Positions 1 through 5,441 of a DNA stretch of 5,514 nt are shown here, one piece after another (the first letter of the stretch is position 1; each line of letters opens with the position of its first letter). A model generated the notes under the pieces. It saw only the letters and a list, made by a program, of their open reading frames with translations. It did not search any database and was not told the origin of the DNA. The DNA comes from Bog-473 sp036491435 (GTDB lineage: Bacteria; Actinomycetota; Acidimicrobiia; Acidimicrobiales; RAAP-2): the NCBI GenBank assembly GCA_036491435.1, contig DASXBZ010000043.1, positions 1 through 5,514 of the forward strand. Direction: 5' to 3'. The translations under genes and the position numbers were made by a program.

Positions 1-738
1 ATCGACAGCCAGACCGTCCGACAGAAACTCCATGCGCAGGCACCAGGGGCCTTTCCGAACACGACCTGGTTCACCGGCGACAACATCGAGATGGCGTTCG
101 GCCAGGGCGCAACCGTGCTGACGCCCATCGAACAGGCGATCGCGTACGCCACCTTTGCAAACGGCGGTACCCGTTATGCACCCCAGGTGGCGTCGGAGGT
201 CGTGAACCCGATGACCGGCAAGGTGGTCCACAAGTTCGAGCCCAACGCGATCGGGCACGTGGCCATCTCGCCGACGAACTACTCGGCCATCCTCCAAGGG
301 CTCGAGGGCGTCGTCTCGAACCAGAACGGCACCGCGTACGGAGACTTCGTGGGGTTCCCGTCCTCGTGGAACCTGGCCGGCAAGACCGGCACCGCGTCGA
401 ACCAAGCGAACCAGGAGCCGAACAGCTGGTTCGTGGCGTTCGGGCCGAACCCGAACCCGCAGTACCTCGTGCTCGCGGTGATCGGTCAGGGCGGATACGG
501 CGCGTCGGCGGCGGCCCCGCTGGTTCGCAACATCTTCGACTACATCGCGGCCAAGCAGCCCGAGATCAGCTCGCCGATCAAGACGCCCACGCCGTCGAAC
601 CCGCCGAGCAACTCGCAACCGACCACCACGACGACGTCCACGGCGGGGACGGGCGGGACCTCCACGACCACGAGCCCCAGGCCGGCTGGGAACAGTGGCT
701 CGGCCACGAGCACCAGCACCACGGCGGCGGGGCCCTGA
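1..738 (+). CDS. mrdA: Penicillin-binding protein 2-type transpeptidase, C-terminal part (5' end outside window)
   Basis: The reading frame is open from base 1 to the TGA at 736-738, giving 245 residues of a protein whose start lies upstream. It is the second half of a class B PBP transpeptidase domain, which cross-links peptidoglycan stem peptides outside the membrane. Visible signatures are W23-F-T-G-D-N28, then G34-Q-G followed by the V-L-T-P-I-E-Q stretch, the third active-site motif K128-T-G-T131 (bases 382-393), and the closing G-Q-G-G-Y-G stretch near residue 162. The SxxK serine and SxN motifs would lie upstream of the window. The W-x-x-G-D and GQG pattern and the genomic context favour PBP2 (elongation, RodA partner) over FtsI; this is inference. 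From about residue 190 the protein becomes a Thr/Ser/Pro/Gly tail of about 55 residues, probably a flexible extracytoplasmic extension. The next gene begins 23 nt downstream. Confidence 0.85.
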   Translation: MDSQTVRQKLHAQAPGAFPNTTWFTGDNIEMAFGQGATVLTPIEQAIAYATFANGGTRYAPQVASEVVNPMTGKVVHKFEPNAIGHVAISPTNYSAILQGLEGVVSNQNGTAYGDFVGFPSSWNLAGKTGTASNQANQEPNSWFVAFGPNPNPQYLVLAVIGQGGYGASAAAPLVRNIFDYIAAKQPEISSPIKTPTPSNPPSNSQPTTTTTSTAGTGGTSTTTSPRPAGNSGSATSTSTTAAGP

Positions 739-753
739 CAGTCATCTACGGTT

Positions 754-758
754 GGAGG
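754..758 (+). promoter_or_regulatory. Shine-Dalgarno site for the radical SAM gene
   Basis: GGAGG lies 3 nt before the ATG at 762, in the 23-nt gap after the PBP gene. The spacing is shorter than usual, but this is the only good ribosome-binding site near the start. It supports ATG 762 over a much longer in-frame extension that would begin at GTG 366 inside the PBP gene. Confidence 0.5.
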
Positions 759-761
759 CCG

Positions 762-2708
762 ATGGAGACCCTCTGGCCCCGGATCGAGCACCTGTTGCCG
801 AAGGTGGCCAAGCCGGCTCGCTACATCGGGGGTGAACAGGGCTCGCAGAATCCCGAGCACGGGCCGGACAAGGTGGCCTGGCTGCTCCTCTACCCGGACA
901 CCTACGAGATCGGTCTCCCCAACCAGGGATTGCAGATTCTCTACGAGATCCTCAACGAGCGCGCCGATGCCGTCGCCGAACGGGCGTACGCGCCCTGGGT
1001 TGACATGGAGGCCGCGATGCGGGCAGCCGGTGTGCCCCTCTTCAGCGTCGAGCAGCACCTGCCCGCGGACGCCTTCGACGTGCTGGCGTTCAACCTCTCG
1101 GCCGAGTTGGTGTACACCAATGTCGTCAACCTCATCGATCTGGCGGGGTTGCCGATCCATGCGGCCGACCGGGGCGCGGACGACGCGCTGGTGGTGGCGG
1201 GTGGCCATTGCGCGTTCAACCCGGAGCCGCTGGCCGACTTCGTCGACGCATTCGTGCTGGGCGACGGCGAAGAGGTCGTGGGGGAGATGACCGAGGCGAT
1301 CGTGGCCTGGCGGAGGTCGGCGACGAGCGGGTCCCGGGACCGCGAGGAGCTACTGCGGGCGCTGGCCGAGATCGAGGGCGTCTACGCCCCGGCGCTCTAC
1401 GAGCCCGAGTACGCGGACGGAACTCTGGTGGGCACCAGGCCGCGCGACGCTGCCGTGCCGGCGGAGGTGCAGAAGCGAACGGTAGGCGACCTGGCCGAAT
1501 GGCCCTACCCACGGCGCCCGCTCGTCCCGCTGACGGAGGTGGTGCACGACCGGCTCAACGTCGAGGTGTTCCGCGGGTGCACGCGTGGCTGCCGGTTCTG
1601 CCAGGCCGGCATGATCACTCGTCCGGTGCGTGAGCGCCCCGCCGCACAGGTGCGCGAGATGGTGCAGTCCGGGCTCGAATGGAGCGGCCACGACGAGGTC
1701 GCGCTGACGTCGTTGTCGAGCGCCGACTTCTCCGGCATCGAGGACACGGTGCGCGACATTGTCAACGACCCCGGCCATGATGGCCGGGTCTCGGTCAGCC
1801 TGCCGTCACTGCGAGTGGACGCGTTCACGGTCGGGACAGCCGCCGAGATCCAGAAGGTTCGTCGGACGGGCCTCACGTTCGCGCCGGAGGGTGGCACGTG
1901 GCGCATGCGCACGGTGATCAACAAGCTGATCACCGAGGAGGACCTGTACGGCGCGGTCGATGCGGCATTCAGCCAGGGTTGGCGCCGCGTGAAGCTCTAC
2001 TTCCTCATCGGGTTGCCGACCGAGCGCGACGAGGACGTGCTCGGCATCGCCGAGCTCGGCGCACGGTGCGCGGAGATCGGGCGGCGCTATCAGAAGTCGG
2101 TCACGGTCGTGGCTTCGGTTGGTGGTTTCGTCCCGAAGCCGCACACGCCGTTCCAGTGGTTCGGCATGGACACTGCGGCGGAGCTGGAGCGCAAGGTGGC
2201 CTTGCTCCGGGCCGAGGCCAAGCGCACCCGGGGGCTCACCATCCGCTGGCACGATCCACCGGCTTCGGTGGCCGAGGGGTTGGCGAGCCGGGGGGACCGG
2301 AGGATGGGCGCCGTCATCGAACGCGTGTGGCGTGCCGGAGGCACATTCCAGGAGTGGTCCGAGCGCTTCGACCTCGCACTCTGGGAGGAGGCGCTGGCCG
2401 CCGAAGGGCTGAGCTTCGACGAGGTGTGCCACCGCGACCGGGCCGAAGACGAGGCCCTGCCGTGGGATCACATCTCGGCTGGGCTGCACCGCGACTTTCT
2501 GTGGGGCGATTGGCAGGACGCGCTCGCCAGCGTCGCAGTCGAGGACTGCCGGTGGACGCCCTGTTACGACTGCGGCGCGTGTACCGGGTTCGGCCTCGAG
2601 CACGTCGTGGCGTCGGCCGTGCCCCCGGCAGGCGGCAGCCAAGGCACCGGACAGGATCTCGCCGAGGGCCATCGCATCCCGGTCCAACTCGTCAGCCGTG
2701 CCTCCTGA
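762..2708 (+). CDS. B12-binding-type radical SAM protein, TIGR03960 family (function unknown)
   Basis: This is a 648-residue cytosolic protein. Residues 1-25 (METLWPRIEHLLPKVAKPAR and the following YIGGE) are the usual N-terminus of the family, which fixes the start at ATG 762. Residues about 40-180 form the Rossmann-like domain related to cobalamin-binding domains, with G147-G-H-C150, N153-P-E-P156 and G167-D-G-E-E171; no DxHxxG cobalamin-ligand motif is visible. The radical SAM core follows, with the [4Fe-4S] motif C273-x3-C277-x2-C280, an A374-P-E-G-G-T-W-R stretch, G406-W-R-R-V-K-L-Y-F-L-I-G-L-P-T-E421 and F456-V-P-K-P-H-T-P-F-Q-W466. Near the C-terminus are D569-H-I and a Cys cluster C596, C601, C604, C607 that could hold a second metal site. 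Family members are predicted to cleave S-adenosylmethionine to make a radical, but the substrate is not known to me. The stop overlaps the next gene, its usual partner, by 11 nt. Confidence 0.92.
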   Translation: METLWPRIEHLLPKVAKPARYIGGEQGSQNPEHGPDKVAWLLLYPDTYEIGLPNQGLQILYEILNERADAVAERAYAPWVDMEAAMRAAGVPLFSVEQHLPADAFDVLAFNLSAELVYTNVVNLIDLAGLPIHAADRGADDALVVAGGHCAFNPEPLADFVDAFVLGDGEEVVGEMTEAIVAWRRSATSGSRDREELLRALAEIEGVYAPALYEPEYADGTLVGTRPRDAAVPAEVQKRTVGDLAEWPYPRRPLVPLTEVVHDRLNVEVFRGCTRGCRFCQAGMITRPVRERPAAQVREMVQSGLEWSGHDEVALTSLSSADFSGIEDTVRDIVNDPGHDGRVSVSLPSLRVDAFTVGTAAEIQKVRRTGLTFAPEGGTWRMRTVINKLITEEDLYGAVDAAFSQGWRRVKLYFLIGLPTERDEDVLGIAELGARCAEIGRRYQKSVTVVASVGGFVPKPHTPFQWFGMDTAAELERKVALLRAEAKRTRGLTIRWHDPPASVAEGLASRGDRRMGAVIERVWRAGGTFQEWSERFDLALWEEALAAEGLSFDEVCHRDRAEDEALPWDHISAGLHRDFLWGDWQDALASVAVEDCRWTPCYDCGACTGFGLEHVVASAVPPAGGSQGTGQDLAEGHRIPVQLVSRAS

Positions 2709-3534
2709 GGAGAAGCGCCGGCTGCGGCTGCGGTTCTCCAAGGAGGGCAAGATCCGCTTCACCAGCCACCGCGACGTGGCGCGGATGTGGGAGCGGGCAT
2801 TCCGGCGCAGCGGCCTTCCCGTCGCGTACTCACAGGGCTTCGTGCCCCACCCGTTGGTCAGTTTCGGGCTCGCCCTGCCTACGGGTTGCGAGTCCGACGG
2901 CGAGTACCTCGACGTCCGCCTGGGGCCGGCTCCGCCGGGGGAGACGCCCGTTGCGCAGTTGCCGGCGGCCCTGAGCGCCGTACTGCCCGATGGCATCGAG
3001 GTCCAGGTCGCAGCATTCGTCGAAGAGACGGAGGGCTCGCTCCAGCAGGAGGTAGCATCGTGCACTTGGGAGCTGGAGGTGCTCAGCGTGCCTGGTGAGG
3101 AGTTGGCGGTGCGGGCGGAGAAAGTGCTCGCTGCCCCGATCCTCACGGTTCGGCGGGAGCGGAAGGGTCGTCCGACCGAAGACGACGTCCGCCCGGCCAT
3201 CCTGGCGCTGTCGACCACCGGCTCCCAGGGTCACCTACAGGCCGAATTGGCCACGCGCCCGATGGGGGTGCGGCCGGGTGACCTCATGACGGCCTTGGGC
3301 ACCGACGCGGTGCTCGGAAGGGCCCGACGAACGCATCAATGGATCGAGCGTGACGGCGCACGGTTCGAGCCGCTCCCCTGGAGCCGGCCCGAGACCGGTG
3401 ACGGTGCGCAACAGGACGCAAGGAGGGACACCCCTCATGTCAGAGACAGAATTCAGCCCGAGTCCGGAGGGTGGCGGCCCGCAGCAGGGATCACCCCCGG
3501 AGAGCCGACCTCCGGAGGGTCCAGAGGGCGCTAG
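2698..3534 (+). CDS. DUF2344 / TIGR03936 radical SAM-linked protein
   Basis: This is a 278-residue protein of unknown function that nearly always follows or is fused to TIGR03960 radical SAM proteins. The conserved N-terminal block is clear: R10-L-R-F-S-K-E-G-K-I-R-F-T-S-H24, R29-M-W-E-R-A-F-R-R, L40-P-V-A-Y-S-Q-G-F48, then L60-P-T-G-C-E-S and G68-E-Y-L-D-V. The recognisable family region ends near W215-I-E-R-D-G220. About 50 further residues, rich in Pro, Gly, Arg and Gln, run into the next gene. The start is taken as GTG 2698, which overlaps the previous stop by 11 nt and implies translational coupling. It has no good upstream Shine-Dalgarno; a GAGGAG at 2707-2712 lies inside the gene, so a slightly later non-ATG start (for example CTG 2722) cannot be excluded. 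No membrane segment or signal peptide is visible. It probably acts as an RNA- or substrate-binding partner of the radical SAM enzyme; that role is inference. Confidence 0.9.
   Translation: MPPEEKRRLRLRFSKEGKIRFTSHRDVARMWERAFRRSGLPVAYSQGFVPHPLVSFGLALPTGCESDGEYLDVRLGPAPPGETPVAQLPAALSAVLPDGIEVQVAAFVEETEGSLQQEVASCTWELEVLSVPGEELAVRAEKVLAAPILTVRRERKGRPTEDDVRPAILALSTTGSQGHLQAELATRPMGVRPGDLMTALGTDAVLGRARRTHQWIERDGARFEPLPWSRPETGDGAQQDARRDTPHVRDRIQPESGGWRPAAGITPGEPTSGGSRGR
3421..3426 (+). promoter_or_regulatory. Shine-Dalgarno site for the RNase E/G gene
   Basis: A perfect AGGAGG lies 10 nt before ATG 3437, inside the 3' part of the DUF2344 gene. It decides the start of the RNase gene in favour of ATG 3437 over the in-frame GTG at 3350, which has no comparable site. 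Confidence 0.75.
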
Positions 3535-5068
3535 CCCTCAAGCCCCGCCGCGCCCGCCGCGCCGCAAGCCCAAGATCGGCGACACCCGCCCGCCGCCCGC
3601 CGCGCCGCAGCCGAAGCCGGCGGCGACGGCCGCACCGGTCGTCCCGTTGGTACGACCCGACACCACGCCCAAGGAGGGCGGGAGCGACGTTTCCCGTCCT
3701 GCGGGGCCCGCTTCGGACCCGATGGACGATGGGGAGGGGGGAGACCGGCGCAGCCGGGGGGGGCGTCGCACGGGGCGGGACCGGCGTTCGCGCCAGACCG
3801 GGCGGTACCTGGTCTGCGTGCACGTGCAGCCGCACATGACCCAGATCGCCATGCTCGAGGGCCGGTCGCTCGTCGAGCACTACGTGTCCCGGGCGGCCGA
3901 CGACACGAACCAGATTGATGGGAACGTCTACCGGGGGCGCGTGCAGAACGTGCTCCCCGGAATGGAGGCCGCGTTCGTCGACATCGGAATCCCCAAGAAC
4001 GCCGTGTTGTACCGGGGCGACGTCCGCTACGACAAGGACGACATCGAGGGAGGCCCGTCGCAGCAGCCCCGGATCGAGGACGTGCTCAAGGCGGGGCAGA
4101 CGATCCTGTGCCAGGTGACCAAGAACCCGATCGGGGCCAAGGGGGCGCGGCTCACCCAGGAGGTGTCGCTCCCGGGGCGCTTCGCCGTCCTCGTGCCCAA
4201 CTCGAGCGCCTTCGGGATCTCCAAGCGCCTGGGGGACAACGAGCGGCGCCGGCTGCGCCGCATCATCGACGAGGTGAAGCCGGTGGGGCACGGGATGATC
4301 GTGCGTACGGCGGCGGAGGGCGTCTCGGCCGAGGAGCTCCAACGTGACGTCACGACGCTCGTGGAGCAGTGGAACGCCATCGAGGCGGAGTCCAAGAAGT
4401 CGAACGCGCCGGGCTTGCTGTACCGCGAGCCGGACCTGGCGGTGCGCATCCTGCGCGAGGAGCTGAATTCGGAGTACCGCGGCGTGGTGATCGACGACCG
4501 GGCCCTGTACGAGCAGGTGCGCGACTACGTCACTGCGGTGAGCCCGGAGCTGGCCGAGCGCGTCGAGTACTACGACGCCGAGGCGGAGGGGCTGCCGATC
4601 TTCGAGCGGTACCACGTGCACGAGCAGCTGCACAAGGCGCTCGATCGCAAGGTTTGGCTTCCGTCGGGGGGCTCGCTGATCATCGAGCGGACCGAGGCGC
4701 TGACAGTGATCGACGTCAACACCGGCAAGAACGTCGGCAAGACGAACCTCGAGGAGACCGTCTACCGCAACAACCTGGAGGCGGCCGAGGAGGTGGCGCG
4801 TCAGCTCCGACTGCGGGACATCGGCGGCATCATCGTGATCGACTTCATCGACATGGAGGTCCGGGAGAACCGCGACAAGGTGGCCTCCGCGCTGCGCAAC
4901 GCGCTGTCCCGGGACAAGACGCGAACCCAGGTCTTCGACATCTCCGAGCTGGGCCTGGTCGAGATGACCCGCAAGCGGGTCTCGGAGGGCCTGCTCGAGA
5001 CACTCTCCACCGAGTGCACGGTGTGCGGGGGGCGGGGAGTCACCCTCGACGATTCCGTCCTGCGCTGA
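3437..5068 (+). CDS. rne: RNase E/G family endoribonuclease
   Basis: This 543-residue single-strand-specific endoribonuclease would act in mRNA decay and rRNA or tRNA processing. Residues 1 to about 122 are a low-complexity, probably disordered extension: Pro/Ala-rich first, then acidic (D-D-G-E-G-G-D), then Arg/Gly-rich. The catalytic core begins at R123-Y-L-V and aligns by eye with E. coli RNase E at an offset of 123 for most landmarks: F180 in the S1 domain (A-A-F-V-D), catalytic Asp D426 (V-I-D-V-N, with N428) and D469 (V-I-D-F-I-D), and the Zn-link cysteines C527 and C530. The 5'-sensor R-T pair is at R290-T291. The protein ends 13 residues after C530, so the small domain that follows the Zn-link in E. 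coli RNase E/G is absent. The E. coli S1 loop HGFLP is replaced by NAVLY, a form I associate with actinobacteria. The first 98 nt overlap the DUF2344 gene in another frame. The choice between rne and rng is naming only. Confidence 0.95.
   Translation: MSETEFSPSPEGGGPQQGSPPESRPPEGPEGASPQAPPRPPRRKPKIGDTRPPPAAPQPKPAATAAPVVPLVRPDTTPKEGGSDVSRPAGPASDPMDDGEGGDRRSRGGRRTGRDRRSRQTGRYLVCVHVQPHMTQIAMLEGRSLVEHYVSRAADDTNQIDGNVYRGRVQNVLPGMEAAFVDIGIPKNAVLYRGDVRYDKDDIEGGPSQQPRIEDVLKAGQTILCQVTKNPIGAKGARLTQEVSLPGRFAVLVPNSSAFGISKRLGDNERRRLRRIIDEVKPVGHGMIVRTAAEGVSAEELQRDVTTLVEQWNAIEAESKKSNAPGLLYREPDLAVRILREELNSEYRGVVIDDRALYEQVRDYVTAVSPELAERVEYYDAEAEGLPIFERYHVHEQLHKALDRKVWLPSGGSLIIERTEALTVIDVNTGKNVGKTNLEETVYRNNLEAAEEVARQLRLRDIGGIIVIDFIDMEVRENRDKVASALRNALSRDKTRTQVFDISELGLVEMTRKRVSEGLLETLSTECTVCGGRGVTLDDSVLR
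3553..3609 (+). repeat. Pair of 14-nt GC-rich direct repeats in the RNase E/G N-terminal extension
   Basis: CCCGCCGCGCCGCA occurs at 3553-3566 and again at 3596-3609. The copies are 43 nt apart, not a multiple of three, so they encode different peptides (P-P-R-R-K versus P-A-A-P-Q). This suggests low-complexity DNA expansion rather than a repeated protein motif. Chance in such GC-rich sequence remains possible. Confidence 0.5.
3731..3779 (+). other. G-tract cluster with G-quadruplex potential inside the RNase E/G gene
   Basis: The coding strand carries G runs of 4 (3731-3734), 6 (3736-3741), 8 (3756-3763), 4 (3772-3775) and 3 (3777-3779). Three-tetrad folds can be drawn, for example with loops of 2, 8 and 2 nt from 3756 to 3779; the middle loop is slightly longer than the usual 7-nt limit. 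Because the G strand is the sense strand, the fold could form in the mRNA as well as in DNA. It encodes the acidic and Arg/Gly-rich linker just before the catalytic core. No function is shown by the sequence. Confidence 0.4.
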
Positions 5069-5073
5069 TGCGC

Positions 5074-5079
5074 TAGGAT
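5074..5079 (+). promoter_or_regulatory. Possible -10 element for an rplU promoter
   Basis: TAGGAT fits the TANNNT pattern of sigma-70-type -10 elements in high-GC actinobacteria. Nine bases separate it from the rplU ATG at 5089, so initiation could fall at or just before the A of the start codon and give a leaderless or nearly leaderless mRNA. No clear -35 element is seen at the usual distance. The AGGA inside the same stretch could instead be a weak Shine-Dalgarno. Confidence 0.3.
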
Positions 5080-5088
5080 TTGCGGCTT

Positions 5089-5400
5089 ATGTATGCCGTG
5101 ATCAGGTCCGGAGGGAAGCAGGAACGCGTGGCCGAGGGCCAGCGCGTCCGCGTCGAGCTGCTGGGCGAGGCGGTGGGCGCCGAGGTGTCCCTCGAGCCGG
5201 TCCTCGTGGTGGACGGCTCGACAGTGCTGGCCACGCCCGAACAGCTGGCCGGCGCCTCGGTGAAGGCGAAGGTCGTGGGTGAGGAGAAGGGCCCCAAGAT
5301 CAACGCCATGACCTACAAGTCCAAGTCGAACCAGCGGCGCCGCTGGGGCCACCGGCAGCACTACGCCACCATCGAGATCACGGCCATCACGGCCAAGTAG
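5089..5400 (+). CDS. rplU: 50S ribosomal protein L21
   Basis: This 103-residue protein has the standard bacterial L21 length. It opens with the classic MYAVIRSGGKQ signature, which fixes the start at ATG 5089 rather than the in-frame TTG at 5080. V-x-L-E-P-V-L-V-V-D-G in the middle and the basic N-Q-R-R-R-W-G-H-R-Q-H-Y segment near the C-terminus are the conserved 23S rRNA-binding parts. L21 binds 23S rRNA during large-subunit assembly, next to L20 in known structures. The gene starts 20 nt after the RNase E/G stop and is followed after 41 nt by rpmA, the near-universal rplU-rpmA pairing. It lacks a strong Shine-Dalgarno, unlike rpmA, which fits either coupling to the upstream gene or leaderless initiation. 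Confidence 0.98.
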   Translation: MYAVIRSGGKQERVAEGQRVRVELLGEAVGAEVSLEPVLVVDGSTVLATPEQLAGASVKAKVVGEEKGPKINAMTYKSKSNQRRRWGHRQHYATIEITAITAK

Positions 5401-5429
5401 TTCGAGCCAGCCCCGACAGCCGGGAAGAC

Positions 5430-5435
5430 GAGGAG
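5430..5435 (+). promoter_or_regulatory. Shine-Dalgarno site for rpmA
   Basis: GAGGAG lies 6 nt before ATG 5442 in the 41-nt rplU-rpmA gap. The gap holds no visible hairpin with a T-run, so the two ribosomal protein genes are probably on one transcript. Confidence 0.7.
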
Positions 5436-5441
5436 TCCGAG

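Noticed and set aside
366..761. In-frame upstream extension of the radical SAM gene beginning at GTG 366
   Set aside because: It overlaps the KTGT-containing PBP coding region in another frame, has Arg/His-rich shadow composition, and the family N-terminus begins at ATG 762 with GGAGG before it.
1768..1790. Hairpin CCCGGCCA / TGGCCGGG with a 3-nt loop
   Set aside because: Short GC-rich stem inside a coding region, no T-run after it, and expected by chance in sequence this rich in G and C.
2049..2060. Perfect 12-nt palindrome GCCGAGCTCGGC
   Set aside because: About one such palindrome is expected by chance in a window of this size; it lies in mid-gene with no second copy noticed.
1898..2974. 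358-codon + strand frame spanning the radical SAM and DUF2344 genes
   Set aside because: It is an out-of-frame shadow, Arg/Gly/Pro-rich, crossing the boundary of two real genes.
1806..3218. 470-codon open frame on the minus strand
   Set aside because: It lies antisense to two clearly recognised genes, shows no recognisable domain, and long antisense frames are expected at this GC content.
3350..3436. Alternative GTG start for the RNase E/G gene 29 codons upstream
   Set aside because: AGGAGG at 3421-3426 is well placed for ATG 3437, and the longer form would deepen the overlap with the DUF2344 gene.
3491..4633. 380-codon open frame on the minus strand across the RNase E/G gene
   Set aside because: It mirrors the codon pattern of the RNase gene and has shadow-like Leu/Arg/His/Val-rich composition with no known motif.
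5027..5037. G-run pair near the end of the RNase E/G gene as a terminator or regulatory element
   Set aside because: It encodes the conserved Cys-Gly-Gly-Arg-Gly of the Zn-link, has no matching C-rich arm forming a good stem, and no T-run follows.
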